DNA of 64,000 nt from Methanolobus zinderi (GCF_013388255.1 NZ_CP058215.1:1364001-1428000); one strand, 5' to 3'; counted from the stretch's first letter, positions 52,846 through 63,845 are shown. Numbers and translations are program-made. The notes: a model not told the origin generated them from the sequence alone.

Positions 52846-53700
52846 TTGCTTATAGGGGCTTGGAATATCTTGATAAATAATTCTATCACAGCAGACACCG
52901 TCACTTCAGAAGAACAGACTGAAGAATACGGAGAAACACCGTCACTTTATGACAGCCTTAAAAAACCGGCTTCTGACGCAATATCGCAGGATGGAATGAT
53001 ACTGCTTCCATCAGGCATCAGCGTACTTGACAGAAGCCTTGGTGGAGGTTTACCCGCTGGTTCGCTGTCTTATTTCTCAGCCGATCCGAGGTCCATGTCA
53101 GAAGTGTTTCTCTATCAGTTCACCCAGTCGCGCAAGACTTTCTATTTCACCACAGGACGAAAACCGAAATATGTTCTCAATGATATCATCAATCTTGGTT
53201 TCGATCCGGGAAATATCATCTTTGTTGATATCTACAGTGAATACTACTTCAGTTCCTGCGGGGAAATGGTCGAAAGTGTGGGTAATGAGTACATGGACTC
53301 ACGAATAATAGAGTTTGCTGAATATAATCTCCAGAACATTGCAAACGACGCAGGCGATGAGATAATCAACATTATCATAGATTCGTTCTCGTTCTTCATG
53401 AACCTCCAGGTAAGTCCGGGAATTATACGCCAGCTTACAAATGTAATATACGAGATAACAAAGGAGATACAGTGTCTCACATATCTTTACGGTCAGAAGG
53501 GAAGTACTCCTGTAAAAATGGACAATGAGACCTTTGCAGCAGTTGATGTTATATTCGACTCCTCCCTTGATAAGGAATCTGATAAACTTGTGAGCAAACT
53601 CTCCATTCCGAAGATACGAGGACTCATACCAAATAATGATATCATTAAGTTCAAGATCGGAGAAGGAGTCCAGATCGACACTTCAAAGGACATAGCCTGA
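52846..53700 (+). CDS. RecA-superfamily (KaiC/RadA-like) protein without P-loop
   Basis: A 284-residue protein with the RecA/KaiC beginning LLPSGISVLDRSLGGGLPAG. The usual GxxxxGKT Walker A is replaced by FSADPRSMSE, so ATP binding is doubtful. The later IIIDSFSFFM corresponds to a Walker B-like strand. The start is uncertain: TTG at 52846 opens the frame and TTG at 52870 follows GGGG. It may be a regulatory or structural paralogue. Confidence 0.82.
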   Translation: MLIGAWNILINNSITADTVTSEEQTEEYGETPSLYDSLKKPASDAISQDGMILLPSGISVLDRSLGGGLPAGSLSYFSADPRSMSEVFLYQFTQSRKTFYFTTGRKPKYVLNDIINLGFDPGNIIFVDIYSEYYFSSCGEMVESVGNEYMDSRIIEFAEYNLQNIANDAGDEIINIIIDSFSFFMNLQVSPGIIRQLTNVIYEITKEIQCLTYLYGQKGSTPVKMDNETFAAVDVIFDSSLDKESDKLVSKLSIPKIRGLIPNNDIIKFKIGEGVQIDTSKDIA

Positions 53701-53719
53701 ATCGGTAAAATCGAAGTTT

Positions 53720-53759
53720 AAGTTTATTCAGGCTCAAACTTTTTTATTTTAATTTTTTA
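53720..53759 (+). terminator. hairpin and T-run after the RecA-like gene
   Basis: AAGTTT pairs with AAACTT across a ten-base loop and is followed by T-rich DNA to 53759. It lies between two convergent genes and probably terminates the plus-strand transcript. Confidence 0.6.
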
Positions 53760-53766
53760 ATTCCAG

Positions 53767-54564
53767 TTAGAGGCAGGCATCTATCATAGCATGCCTGCAA
53801 CTGCAGTTTCTCTTTTTCGGTATCCCTTCGATAGCCTCGATGACTATATCGAAAAGAGTTTCCTTTTTCTCCTGCAGTATATCCACGACCTCGGATGCCG
53901 TGATCTTCGTATCATCCAGTCCACAGGCGTTATTTGTGACCGTACACACAGAGGCATAGCAGAGATTCAGCTCCTTAGCAAGTACGACCTCGGGTACACC
54001 CGTCATACCCACAACATCAGCAAACTGGCTCATCATCCTTATCTCTGCCCTTGTTTCAAATCTCGGACCCTCGGTACAGGCATAGACTCCTTCCGAGAAG
54101 CCTGCGTTTTTGCTTTTCAGCACTTTTTTGATACTGTCCCTTATTTCCGGACAGTAGGGCTCGGTCACATCAACGTGCACTGTCCTGTCATCATGAAAAG
54201 TGGAAACCCTGTTCCTGGTAAAGTCAATGAAATCCTCGGCCAGGACAATGCTGCCTATGGGATGTTCTTTCATCGTACCCACGGAATTCAGGGAAATGAT
54301 CCTCTCAACCCCAAGCTGCTTGATGCCCATCACGATTGCCCTGTAATTGATCCTGTGAGGCGGAACGTGTTTTGTTCCGTCAGCATGTCTCGGGATTATC
54401 ACAACTCTTCCTTTAGCTGTGTTTAAGAAATGAACATTAATATTGCCAAAAGGTGTTTCAAGGGGGCAGCTTTCAACCTTTTCAGGCAGAAAAGCATTAA
54501 CACCTCCTATTATTGCCAGATCCGGTGATTTTCCGTGAAGAGCTCGTGCCTCAGGTATCTGCAT
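53767..54564 (-). CDS. methylthioadenosine/methylthioinosine phosphorylase-like enzyme
   Basis: A 265-residue member of the PNP/MTAP family, which splits a purine nucleoside with phosphate. It has IIPRHADGTKHVPPHRINYR, SLNSVGTMKEHPIGSIVLAED, ACTEGPRFETRAEIRMM and a GMTGVPEVVLAKEL loop. Archaeal versions may act on methylthioinosine rather than methylthioadenosine. It overlaps the upstream DUF373 gene by 14 bases, showing tight coupling. Confidence 0.9.
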   Translation of the reverse strand: MQIPEARALHGKSPDLAIIGGVNAFLPEKVESCPLETPFGNINVHFLNTAKGRVVIIPRHADGTKHVPPHRINYRAIVMGIKQLGVERIISLNSVGTMKEHPIGSIVLAEDFIDFTRNRVSTFHDDRTVHVDVTEPYCPEIRDSIKKVLKSKNAGFSEGVYACTEGPRFETRAEIRMMSQFADVVGMTGVPEVVLAKELNLCYASVCTVTNNACGLDDTKITASEVVDILQEKKETLFDIVIEAIEGIPKKRNCSCRHAMIDACL

Positions 54565-55675
54565 CGGCTGATCCCACCAGACCTTTTTTTTCTTCCATTT
54601 TGATATTCGTGGATATCTTGATCCCGAGCAATGCTATGATGATCGCAGCCACTATGGAATATACAAAGTACTGCACTCCGGCCTGAGAATCAAGGGATTC
54701 ACTGCCTATTACCGGGTTTATGGACATCAGGTAGGTACTTGCACCCCAGAATAGCAAACCCATCGAGATCGCAAAGAAGGCAGGTATGATGTACCGGAAA
54801 ACGGACCTTCCGCTTTTCTTACAATCTATTATCTTACCCAGATCAGCAAACAGAATCGATCCTGTGTAGAACCACACAGTGGAGTTTATAAATACCGTCA
54901 CCAGAGGCACTATTCCGTAATACCAGACACCTTCGCTAGTATAGAGGTTCCATACATTTACCAGACCCACAATTGTTGCAAGTGCGAATATCACACCTGC
55001 TATGGCATAAGTTACAAACGTCATCCTGCCTGAGTAAAAGGAATCGTTCATATGTCCCCAGAGTATGGATATCGAATCACCGAAACCACGGTAGAGCATG
55101 TAAAGACCTATCGCTGCAAGTATTCCTATAACAGCTCCCTGGGGATAGTCGATCATAAGGAAGAACGCATATATCAATGAAGCCAGACCCAGCGGTACAA
55201 AGAAGGTCTGGGATATCTTCGGGTCATTGAATGCGTGTTTTATGATGTAGTAAGTACTTTCGAGATTGGCACTCTGCATAACAACTATACGTCTGACAGA
55301 GTCAATCTTTATCCTGGACTGCACGATCGGTAGCAGTGTCTCATCCTCTGCACCGTCTGATATGAAAATTGCGGATTCGGCATTGAATTTCTTAAGTATG
55401 AGATCAAGTTGGTTCGCTATTTTCTGATCCGAGATTATGCCGATGTTCCGATCACCTGCAAGGGTCACAATTTCAGCATCAATACCCTTTGCAAGCATAT
55501 CGTCAAGTACCCTGATACCGCCAAATATGGTATTCGTATCAGAATCCTCGGGGTCTGCGGTACCGAGCTTTACTGCAGCCTCGATATTCGCCTCCCTGCC
55601 AATCAGAGGCCCCCTTATATCGGCTTTTTCACCCAGATCGTTATCTCTGTCTATACAAAGAATCAGTGTTTGCAT
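54551..55675 (-). CDS. DUF373-family archaeal membrane protein
   Basis: A 374-residue protein. The N-terminal half is a soluble alpha/beta domain (TLILCIDRDNDLGEKADIRG, AEIVTLAGDRN, AIFISDGAED). The C-terminal half has five or six transmembrane helices. The family is conserved in archaea but its function is not established. It is transcribed with the phosphorylase gene. Confidence 0.9.
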   Translation of the reverse strand: MQTLILCIDRDNDLGEKADIRGPLIGREANIEAAVKLGTADPEDSDTNTIFGGIRVLDDMLAKGIDAEIVTLAGDRNIGIISDQKIANQLDLILKKFNAESAIFISDGAEDETLLPIVQSRIKIDSVRRIVVMQSANLESTYYIIKHAFNDPKISQTFFVPLGLASLIYAFFLMIDYPQGAVIGILAAIGLYMLYRGFGDSISILWGHMNDSFYSGRMTFVTYAIAGVIFALATIVGLVNVWNLYTSEGVWYYGIVPLVTVFINSTVWFYTGSILFADLGKIIDCKKSGRSVFRYIIPAFFAISMGLLFWGASTYLMSINPVIGSESLDSQAGVQYFVYSIVAAIIIALLGIKISTNIKMEEKKGLVGSADADT

Positions 55676-55778
55676 ATAATTCCATTTCCTATTTAGTAGG
55701 GAAATATAAATAGATTCTCATAAAATCGTAACTCTGAAAGACTTAATAAAATAGACAGGTAATATAAAAATAAAGTTT

Positions 55779-56405
55779 TCAGAGTAAATCTCCAATCAGC
55801 TTTTTTGCCCATATCAGTTTCTTTTTCTTTATGTCAGTGACATTAACATCATCAAGATCAAAACCCAGTAGTTTTATTTCAGACGCATGGAACTCATCTG
55901 CCAGAAAAACACACCTGTCCCCGTCACTGAATCCTCCGAAATTATAGACGTTTACGAGGGGAACTGACTGGGTACTTCCTATTATGTCTTTCATCAACGG
56001 TACATATCTCTCTAATTTGTCAATATTATCCCCATGTGCATGCACCACAACAACAGACCCGCGTTTATTTGCAAGGATCTCCTTTTCCAAATCTCCGTCA
56101 AGATCGGTTACGATTATATCAGGTATTATACCTCTGTCAACAAGAACTGCAGTAGCACCGTCGGCGGCAATTATAGTTTTTCCTGAAATATCCGTGACTT
56201 CAAGCTGGTCTTTGAGGCAAGGAGCATTACCGCATACAATAACACTTTTTCCGGCTATCAGTTTTCTAAGTACGGATAGATCCGCAGTGTTATCCTTATC
56301 AAGCATCCGGGAGAGGATGATAGCTGCTTGCTCATCCTCTTCCCTGCTAAAACCCATATCCTCGAGTATATCAAGATAAATGGGTTCCCATTGCTTAAAT
56401 TCCAT
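55779..56405 (-). CDS. mptE: archaeal 6-hydroxymethyl-7,8-dihydropterin pyrophosphokinase (MptE)
   Basis: A 208-residue enzyme of the MptE type, which transfers pyrophosphate to 6-hydroxymethyl-dihydropterin in methanopterin (sarcinapterin) biosynthesis. It shows SVIVCGNAPCLKDQL, AADGATAVLVDRGIIPDIIV and TDLDGD, the archaeal ATP/metal-binding motifs. The IleRS gene ends seven bases before it, so it is co-transcribed. Confidence 0.88.
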   Translation of the reverse strand: MEFKQWEPIYLDILEDMGFSREEDEQAAIILSRMLDKDNTADLSVLRKLIAGKSVIVCGNAPCLKDQLEVTDISGKTIIAADGATAVLVDRGIIPDIIVTDLDGDLEKEILANKRGSVVVVHAHGDNIDKLERYVPLMKDIIGSTQSVPLVNVYNFGGFSDGDRCVFLADEFHASEIKLLGFDLDDVNVTDIKKKKLIWAKKLIGDLL

Positions 56406-56412
56406 TGTCTTT

Positions 56413-59400
56413 TTAATCTCCGTTGGATGGGGAGATTCCGATACTTATGGATATGCCTTCAACTTCCCAGTCCTTGGAAAGCTCACCTGCGGAGTCCACA
56501 TCAAGTCCTATGACCTGCACATCAGCCCTGATCTCTTTTGCAATGTACTGCTCAAAATCGAGTATGAGGTCCACAACCCTTTCGTCCTCTACCCTGATAT
56601 GGGCTTTGATGGGTTCATCGACCGCAAGGTCAAGTTCCTTACGCATATCCTGTACCCTGCGTATGACTTCCCTGGCAAAACCTTCGGATTCGATCTCACG
56701 TGTCAGTTTTGCATCCACATAGATTGTACCGGCATCAAATTCGGCACTGGCGGTCATTTCCGGAAGGCTCTCCTCGAAATTGACCATATCCGGTGTCACA
56801 GTTACTTTCGTACCCCCGGCAATCTCAAGTTCGAATTCCCCTGAAGTCGCCAGGGCTTTTTTCAGTGCCATCGCATCGGTCTGCTTGATGGCAGCTATGA
56901 CCTTACCTGCATCTCCCTTGAACGCAGGACCAATGGCACTCGGGTCAGGATTTGCTTCAAAACCAAGCTCATCCCATGATTCATCAACGCCTGTGATAAC
57001 GATGTCCTTGGAGTTGGTCTGATCCATGAGTACGGATTTGAGGTTCACAACCGCATCGGCAGCTGATTCCTTGTTAGGGGATACTATTATGCGGGATACA
57101 GGCCATCTGAGCTTCCTTTTGACCTTCTGGCGTGCGTTGGATGAAGATTCCACAATGGACCTTGCAAGGTCCATGTGTACTTCAAGTTCCTTGTCCACAA
57201 GGGATTCGTCAACAGTCGGCCAGTCGTTCATGTGTACTGACTCAGGTGCATCAGCATCAACATTTCTCACAAGGTTCTGGTACATCTCCTCAGCCAGGTG
57301 TGGCATGAACGGTGCAATCACCTTTGAAAGTGTGATGAATACCTCATACAGTACCCTGTATACTGCGATCTTATCAGGATCATCTGCCTCTACCCATGTC
57401 CTTGGTCTGATTAGCTGGATATACCACCTTGACAGGTCCTCGAGTACGAACTCGTTAATGGCACGGATGGCCCTGTGAAGGGTATATCTGTCCATTGCCT
57501 TATCCACGTCGCTGATAAGCGACTGTGACCTTGAGAGTATCCACCTGTCCTCTTTACGCATGTCAGCTTTGACAGATTCAAGGGATACCTTTGAGGGGTC
57601 GAACTCATCAAGTACCATATATGGTAGCGGGAAGCGATATACATTCCAGAGAATGTTCAGTGTCCTGTTGATGTTGCCAAGCTCACCGCTCACAAACTTC
57701 AGGTCTTCCCATGGGGCACTTGATGAAAGAACAAAGCTTCTCAGGGTATCGGCACCAAACTGTTCGATAACATCTCCGGGTGCCACGACGTTCCCGAGAC
57801 TCTTTGACATTTTCTTGCTCTCACTGTCAAGGGTGAAACCGTGCATTAGCACACTCTTGTAAGGCGCTTTTCCGAAGGCAACCATACTGGCACCAAGCTG
57901 CGAATAGAACCATCCGCGTGTCTGGTCCTGTCCTTCGGTGATAAAGTCAGCTGGCCACCATTTATCAAACTCTTCCTTTTGTTGCGGGAAACGCAGGGTT
58001 GCCCAGGAAGCCACGGCTGAATCGAACCAGACGTCAAATACGTCTTCCACACGCTTCATCTTGCCACCGCATTCACAGTCCAGCAGGATCTCATCCACGT
58101 ATGGCCTGTGCAGTTCAACGTCCTCTGCATTGCCAGACATCTCAAAGAGCTCTTCCTTGGTTCCGACAACATGCATCCTGTCGCAGCTATCACACTTCCA
58201 TACGGGTATCGGGATGCCCCAGTATCTCTGACGGGATACACACCAGTCACGTGCACCCTCGACCCAGTCCTTAAACCTTGCAGAACCCGCCCAGTCAGGA
58301 TACCAGTCAACCTTCTCGATCTCCGAGAGCATCTGATCCTTGAGCTCTCCAATCTTGATGAACCATTGTTCGGTTGCAAGGTAGATTATAGGTGTCTTAC
58401 AGCGCCAGCAGTGTCCGTACCTGTGAGTAATTGAATCCTCAGCGAGCAGTCTTTCACGCTCAAGCAGATCTTCCACAACCACCTTGTTAGCCTCACGGAT
58501 GTGCATTCCGGTGTACTCACCTGCAGCTTCCGTGTAGCGTCCATCCGGACCTACCGGACAGAAAATTGGAAGCCCATGCTTCTTGCCTACTTCAAAGTCA
58601 TCCATACCGTGACCAGGAGCGATGTGCACACAGCCCGTGTTCTCAGCGGTCACAAAGTCAGCCAGGTAGATGCCATGTTCCATAGCTGCCTGCTCGGGTA
58701 CCAGGTCTATGAGAGGGCTTTCATATGAAAGGGAGGTCAGGTCCTCGCCAAGCATTGTGTCAAGTACCTCATAATCTGCATATCTTCCCTTCCTGAGAAC
58801 ATCCTCCACAAGCTGGGAAGCCATAATAAGGATCTCTTCTTTTCCATCAGAGGATATAGCTTTGACCTTAGAATACTCAAAGGATGGATGTACCGCCACT
58901 GCAACATTTGAAGGAATGGTCCACGGAGTAGTGGTCCATATAACAACGGATGTATTCTCCTCACCCTTTACCTTGAATTTCACAAAGATCGAAGGGTCCG
59001 TCCGGTCCTCGTACTCCACTTCTGAGTCGGCGATTGCTGTTTCACATCTCGGACACCAGTTGACAACACGTTTACCCTGCTCAAGCAGCTTCTTTTCCTG
59101 TGCCTGCTTGAGTGTCCACCATGCAGCCTCGATATATTCATCACGGAGTGTCATGTAGGGATCCTTCCAGTCAAGCCATGCACCCAGCATGCGGAACTGG
59201 TCTGTCATATCATCCTTCTGAGTGAGGGCGAATTCCTTGCATTTCTCGATGAAATTGCCGACACCATACTTCTCGATGTCTTTCTTTGAGGTAAAACCAA
59301 GTACTCCTTCCACTTTTACCTCGATTGGCAGACCGTGCATGTCCCATCCTGCACGATCAAGTATATCGTAACCATTCATTGAACGATAACGCAGTATGGA

Positions 59401-59598
59401 ATCCTTGATGATCTTGTTCCATGCGGTACCAAGGTGAATGTGTCCTGTGGTATATGGTGGCCCGTCTACGAAAAAGAACCTTTTGCCACCTTTTCTGCGC
59501 TCGCGTACCTTTGAGTACGCATCAGTTTTTTCCCAGAGATCGTGGATCTTACTCTCCAGTTTCACCGGGTCATACTTATTGGTAATCTCCTCTATCAT
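56413..59598 (-). CDS. ileS: isoleucyl-tRNA synthetase
   Basis: A 1061-residue class-I synthetase. HIGH-like GHIHLGTAW, the editing-domain motifs [11 protein letters not shown] and GTGCVH-like [11 protein letters not shown], and KMSKSLGN are intact. The C-terminal anticodon-binding and Zn-less tail is long, as in archaeal/eukaryotic-like IleRS. It charges tRNA-Ile and edits Val. The mptE gene follows seven bases later. Confidence 0.97.
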   Translation of the reverse strand: MIEEITNKYDPVKLESKIHDLWEKTDAYSKVRERRKGGKRFFFVDGPPYTTGHIHLGTAWNKIIKDSILRYRSMNGYDILDRAGWDMHGLPIEVKVEGVLGFTSKKDIEKYGVGNFIEKCKEFALTQKDDMTDQFRMLGAWLDWKDPYMTLRDEYIEAAWWTLKQAQEKKLLEQGKRVVNWCPRCETAIADSEVEYEDRTDPSIFVKFKVKGEENTSVVIWTTTPWTIPSNVAVAVHPSFEYSKVKAISSDGKEEILIMASQLVEDVLRKGRYADYEVLDTMLGEDLTSLSYESPLIDLVPEQAAMEHGIYLADFVTAENTGCVHIAPGHGMDDFEVGKKHGLPIFCPVGPDGRYTEAAGEYTGMHIREANKVVVEDLLERERLLAEDSITHRYGHCWRCKTPIIYLATEQWFIKIGELKDQMLSEIEKVDWYPDWAGSARFKDWVEGARDWCVSRQRYWGIPIPVWKCDSCDRMHVVGTKEELFEMSGNAEDVELHRPYVDEILLDCECGGKMKRVEDVFDVWFDSAVASWATLRFPQQKEEFDKWWPADFITEGQDQTRGWFYSQLGASMVAFGKAPYKSVLMHGFTLDSESKKMSKSLGNVVAPGDVIEQFGADTLRSFVLSSSAPWEDLKFVSGELGNINRTLNILWNVYRFPLPYMVLDEFDPSKVSLESVKADMRKEDRWILSRSQSLISDVDKAMDRYTLHRAIRAINEFVLEDLSRWYIQLIRPRTWVEADDPDKIAVYRVLYEVFITLSKVIAPFMPHLAEEMYQNLVRNVDADAPESVHMNDWPTVDESLVDKELEVHMDLARSIVESSSNARQKVKRKLRWPVSRIIVSPNKESAADAVVNLKSVLMDQTNSKDIVITGVDESWDELGFEANPDPSAIGPAFKGDAGKVIAAIKQTDAMALKKALATSGEFELEIAGGTKVTVTPDMVNFEESLPEMTASAEFDAGTIYVDAKLTREIESEGFAREVIRRVQDMRKELDLAVDEPIKAHIRVEDERVVDLILDFEQYIAKEIRADVQVIGLDVDSAGELSKDWEVEGISISIGISPSNGD

Positions 59599-59767
59599 TG
59601 TAAGGGTTCTCCTTGCTCAATTTCAGTCTGGATACTCCTACTGCAATATTTAATTTAAACGTATTGCATCAGGATTTTTAAGGAATGGATTTGTCTCTCC
59701 GATACCCGCTGAAAAACAGTGATATATATCAGAATAATTCAAAAAAGAAAAAGTAGGTAAAAGAAGA

Positions 59768-60628
59768 TCAGACTTCCATCACAATACGGAAACCGATCTC
59801 TTCCTTTCTGCTGCCTGGACTGATCTCATCCCTGTCTGCGGAACGGCAGTTCACATCATCGCTTGCCCAGCTTCCACCTCTGAACACACGCCTGTCCACA
59901 CCACCGGTCCATTCACTGCCATCGGTGGGAGCTTTGTTGTAGTTGCTGTGATATTCGTCCTGGACCCATTCTGCGACATTACCGTATATATCGTAAAGTC
60001 CCCAGGGACTGGGTTCCTTGAGACCTACGGCACGTGTCCTGTCCTCTGAATTCTCATCGTACCATGCATAGTCTGGCAGCTCTTCCGGGTCATCGCCGAA
60101 GAAATAGGCTGTAGTTGTCCCGGCACGGGCAGCATACTCCCATTCGGCTTCTGTTGGCAATCTGTATTTATCCGTATCCTCGATCCTGTTGAGCTCTTCT
60201 ATGAACTTGTTAGCATTGGTCCATGAGATCTTCTCGGCAGGAAGGTCGTCACCTTCGAAATAGAAGGGTTCAGAATCCATAATCGCCTTCCATTGTTCCT
60301 GTGTAACCTCATAGCTACCCATGTAGAACTCATCAGAGATGGTTACCAGATGCTGAGGTTCTTCATCACGGTCACGGTAAGCCTCATCATCAGGGGAACC
60401 CATCACAAATTCACCGGCTGGGACCTTAACAAATTCCATGCCAATAGAGTTTGTATAGGTACTGTCATCAACACTTTCAGTATCTTCGGCCTCAGTTTCT
60501 GCAGAGACTTCAGCAGGATTCTCTTGCTCCGCTTCAGGAGTTTCTTCAGTATCGGTGCATCCGGAAGACAGGACTGTAACTGTAACCAGCGTACATATCA
60601 ACATTAAGATCAGTATTTTCTTTAACAA
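59768..60628 (-). CDS. SUMF1/FGE-sulfatase-fold lipoprotein
   Basis: A 286-residue lipoprotein (signal ending SSGC, Cys24), then a Glu-rich linker and a formylglycine-generating-enzyme-type domain: FVKVPAGEFVMGSPDDE, YEVTQEQWKAI, RLPTEAEWEYAAR and the C-terminal RVFRGGSWASDD. The Cys pair needed by true FGE is not present in the C-terminal segment, so it is likely a non-FGE relative with unknown substrate, exposed outside the cell. Confidence 0.9.
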   Translation of the reverse strand: MLKKILILMLICTLVTVTVLSSGCTDTEETPEAEQENPAEVSAETEAEDTESVDDSTYTNSIGMEFVKVPAGEFVMGSPDDEAYRDRDEEPQHLVTISDEFYMGSYEVTQEQWKAIMDSEPFYFEGDDLPAEKISWTNANKFIEELNRIEDTDKYRLPTEAEWEYAARAGTTTAYFFGDDPEELPDYAWYDENSEDRTRAVGLKEPSPWGLYDIYGNVAEWVQDEYHSNYNKAPTDGSEWTGGVDRRVFRGGSWASDDVNCRSADRDEISPGSRKEEIGFRIVMEV

Positions 60629-60730
60629 ACCATCACCTTGTTATTATACAATAAAAGCAGTAAGATTCTCTATATGATAAGTTTTACCTAATTGATCCGA
60701 TATGAAATTGAAATGTTAGTTCTATCGGCT

Positions 60731-60838
60731 TTAAAAACCGTTGTAAGAAAATGTAAGCGTTCCAGCAAGTAAAAGAAGCACAAGATACAGGAATATTACA
60801 TAAAGGATCTTGGTTCCGAATCCGGAGTTATTACTCAT
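60731..60838 (-). CDS. tiny single-helix membrane protein
   Basis: A 35-residue ORF: polar start MSNNSGFGTK, one transmembrane helix (about 11-30) and a short polar end. GGTGGT upstream of the ATG may act as ribosome-binding site. No family was identified. Confidence 0.45.
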   Translation of the reverse strand: MSNNSGFGTKILYVIFLYLVLLLLAGTLTFSYNGF

Positions 60839-61122
60839 AGTGTACCACCACTAAATCTTTAAGTAGAATGTGGAAACTTTGTGGGATTTGGGACGATTTA
60901 TGTCTAAAATTATGTGGGGGGGGTGACATTGTCTGTTCCACATTCTACTTTACGCTTGTTTTAACCATACTGAAAAGTATAGTTTTTTTAACTGCAAACA
61001 AATTCATGACTATCTATAATATAAATATTTCTATACTGAAATATATCATTCTAATCATCATGATGAAATAAAATAGTTAAAAAGCAGAATACAGTAAACA
61101 AAACAGAAACAGTTTCCATTCT
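60839..61122. other. AT-rich intergenic region
   Basis: No gene is seen. The only notable tract is a G-run, GTGGGGGGGG, at about 60914. It separates the tiny membrane gene and the histidine kinase 3' end. Confidence 0.4.
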
Positions 61123-63534
61123 TCAATTATTGTTCTCTGGCTCAGTTGCATCAGGTATGGTAAAGAAGAACTTACTTCCCTTTCCAGGTTCACTTTCAAC
61201 ACTGATAGTACCGCCCTGCATCTCAACCAGTTTTTTAACAAGTGCAAGACCCAGACCCGTTCCATCGTACTTACGTGTGTAGGATGAGTCGATCTGTTTG
61301 AATGGCTGGAACAACTTGCCCATGTCTTCCTCTGAAATTCCTACGCCTGTATCCTCCACAAAAACCAGGAACATACCATCACAATTTTCTGCTCCCACAG
61401 TAATACAGCCTTCTTCAGGTGTGAACTTTATGGCATTGCTGATAAGATTGAAGAGTATCTGTCTGATCTTTCCCTTATCAGAATTGACCATTGAAGGGAC
61501 AGGGACCTCATTATTAAGAGTTATCTGCTTTTTTTGTGCCAGAGGACTTAAAATATTGAGAACATCTCCCATAGTTTCTGACAGACAGAACACTTCCGGA
61601 TCCAGTTCCATTTTGCCTGCTTCAACTTTTGAAAGATCAAGGATATCGTTTATAAGGTTAAGTAAATGCTTCCCGCTTGTGGATATATTCTGAACGTGCC
61701 TTGTCTGCCTTTCATTCAAGTTACCATAACTTTCTGCAAGCAGTATTTCCGAAAATCCTATTACTGAATTCAGGGGAGTACGCAGCTCATGGCTCATGCT
61801 GGCTAGGAATTCACTCTTTGTCCGGTTTGCTTCTTCCGCGGAATTCTTTGCATCAATGACAAGCTGTTCGGCTTTTTTCCGCTCGGTCATATCCCTTATA
61901 TGTTCGATCACAAGGGAAACATCACCATTTTCATCAAAGATCGGTATTACGCGGATCTCACGTGTCTTACCGTCGATAGGATTTGTCCTTTCAACTGTTT
62001 TGACCTCTCCTGTCCGGAATACTTCCACAGCATGACATGGCTCACACGGTTTATCGCGATGCATGAAACAATTATAACATAAGGGGTTGCTGAGCTTTTC
62101 TTCTTCACTTATGTATCCGCGATCCTTCCAGTTACTCAGCATGACACGCAGGTCTTTATCTATTACCGCAAGGAAATCTGGTATTGAATCGAACGTACTT
62201 GCAAGAAGCTTTTTTTGTTGCTGTATTTCTGAGATAATACTTTTCCGTCCAGTGATATTACGTATAACACCTGCAACAATAGGCTGATAGACATCATCAC
62301 ATACATAATGGGCACTGGTGGAAACATTTATCGTTTCACCGTCCTTTTTCAGCATATCCATCTCAAAATCATTAACATAACCATTGGCGTCGAGTATCGA
62401 ACGCAAAAAATCACGATCTTCCGGATACTTATATACAGTATCCACATGACATCCGATAAGCTCCCAGGGTTCATAACCAAGATGCCTGTATACAGAAGGA
62501 CTGGTGGTCAGTATCCTGCCCTCAAGGTCAACTTCAAAATATATGTCATGGAATTCATGGAATATCCGGCGATACTTTTCTTCACTCTGCCTTAGCTTCC
62601 AGGAAGCTCGCTTTCGCTCAATACTGTTTACAAAGATCTCACCCAACATTCCGAACAACTGCAGATATTCAAGGATCCATTTGTTTTCTTTTTTCAGGGG
62701 AGTAAAAGCTATGAAGCCCAGCAGTTTACCTTTGTTCAGCATTGGTATGGCCAGAAATGAATTGATGCCAAGCTGCTTTAGAAGTTTTCTTTCTTCTTTT
62801 CCTTCAGCCGCATCAGGGCTATCTGACAGAAAAATGGTGCTTTGCTTTTTCAGGCTGTTGATCAGCCATTCAATTTCCTTTACAGGTAATTCCTGAAATC
62901 CAAAACCCTGATGTTGCGAATTGATCTCATGCCATTCATGTGTTACAATAAAGTGCTCTCCATGTAACTCCAGCAGGCAGGCACTTTCAGCTTCAATTGC
63001 TTCTGATATGGATTGGAGAGCCATGCTTATTGTCCGGTCCATATCAACGGATTTGCTGCCTATAAAAGCTGCAGAAACATCGGCTATAAGGGATTCCATT
63101 CTAACACGATGCTCCAGGAGAAGTTCAGCCTGTTTCCGCCTGGAGATATCCTCTGCGGTACATACACAGCCTGTGATATTTCCGTTTTTATCCCTGAAGG
63201 GTTTAACTTTTATTCGCAAATAGAGCTCTTTTCCCCATATCGTCGTGTAGGGAACTTCAGCTGTCAGGTTCTTATTATTTCTGATACTATTTTCAACGAT
63301 ATCCGCTATACCTGCATCCTGAAGGGGTTTGAAAGTGAAGATATTGAAAGATTTTGTAACCTCTTCGGACCTGGAACCAAGCAATTCCAGTATTGTCCGG
63401 TTCACAAAGAGTATATCACCGTTGATATCAAGATGTATTACACCTACAGGTAGCTCATATATCATATCCCTGTAGTTTATTCCTTCCGGAGGAACTAATG
63501 AAGGATCATCTTCAGTATCAGATATTTTCAGCAT
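61123..63534 (-). CDS. multi-PAS/GAF sensor histidine kinase
   Basis: An 803-residue cytosolic-looking sensor kinase, with no obvious transmembrane helix. In order: PAS (about 25-130), GAF (about 145-310), PAS (about 320-435), a third PAS with Cys cluster (CYNCFMHRDKPCEPC, about 480-495), HisKA with phospho-acceptor SHELRTPLNSVIG (about 582-594) and HATPase with N, G1 (FVEDTGVGIS) and G2 boxes. The Cys cluster in the third PAS domain could bind a metal or heme. No response regulator gene adjoins. Confidence 0.92.
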   Translation of the reverse strand: MLKISDTEDDPSLVPPEGINYRDMIYELPVGVIHLDINGDILFVNRTILELLGSRSEEVTKSFNIFTFKPLQDAGIADIVENSIRNNKNLTAEVPYTTIWGKELYLRIKVKPFRDKNGNITGCVCTAEDISRRKQAELLLEHRVRMESLIADVSAAFIGSKSVDMDRTISMALQSISEAIEAESACLLELHGEHFIVTHEWHEINSQHQGFGFQELPVKEIEWLINSLKKQSTIFLSDSPDAAEGKEERKLLKQLGINSFLAIPMLNKGKLLGFIAFTPLKKENKWILEYLQLFGMLGEIFVNSIERKRASWKLRQSEEKYRRIFHEFHDIYFEVDLEGRILTTSPSVYRHLGYEPWELIGCHVDTVYKYPEDRDFLRSILDANGYVNDFEMDMLKKDGETINVSTSAHYVCDDVYQPIVAGVIRNITGRKSIISEIQQQKKLLASTFDSIPDFLAVIDKDLRVMLSNWKDRGYISEEEKLSNPLCYNCFMHRDKPCEPCHAVEVFRTGEVKTVERTNPIDGKTREIRVIPIFDENGDVSLVIEHIRDMTERKKAEQLVIDAKNSAEEANRTKSEFLASMSHELRTPLNSVIGFSEILLAESYGNLNERQTRHVQNISTSGKHLLNLINDILDLSKVEAGKMELDPEVFCLSETMGDVLNILSPLAQKKQITLNNEVPVPSMVNSDKGKIRQILFNLISNAIKFTPEEGCITVGAENCDGMFLVFVEDTGVGISEEDMGKLFQPFKQIDSSYTRKYDGTGLGLALVKKLVEMQGGTISVESEPGKGSKFFFTIPDATEPENNN

Positions 63535-63845
63535 TGGAACAACACTTTTTATACGAGAGTAAGATGATAATCGCAGATGGGCATAATTGTTCAGCTAATA
63601 TATATTATTGTTGCTATTTTGTGTAGGTTATTCATAACCTATATAAATTTATTATAGAATAAATTCAAAAATACCAGATATCAAGCAGGAATAAGAATAT
63701 ATACTGGAAAGACCTAGTAGAGCTGCTTAAGATAATAACTGAACTATTTTGTTAAACGTATGGCATTAGATTGTATTCATTAAGTACATTTCCTTTACCG
63801 TTATGTTTTCAAGCGCTTGGTTAGATTTTTTTAAGCTCCACTAAA
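63535..63845. promoter_or_regulatory. divergent regulatory region with palindrome
   Basis: The spacer between the kinase and TRAM genes. An 8-base-arm palindrome TAGGTTAT-TC-ATAACCTA (63624-63641) directly abuts a TATA box (TATATAAA, about 63641-63648) on the plus strand. With a start about 25 bases after the TATA box, the TRAM transcript would have a leader near 170 bases. Confidence 0.5.

Noticed and set aside
59768-60628. True formylglycine-generating enzyme for sulfatases
   Set aside because: The C-terminal catalytic Cys pair is absent and no type-I sulfatase gene is nearby.
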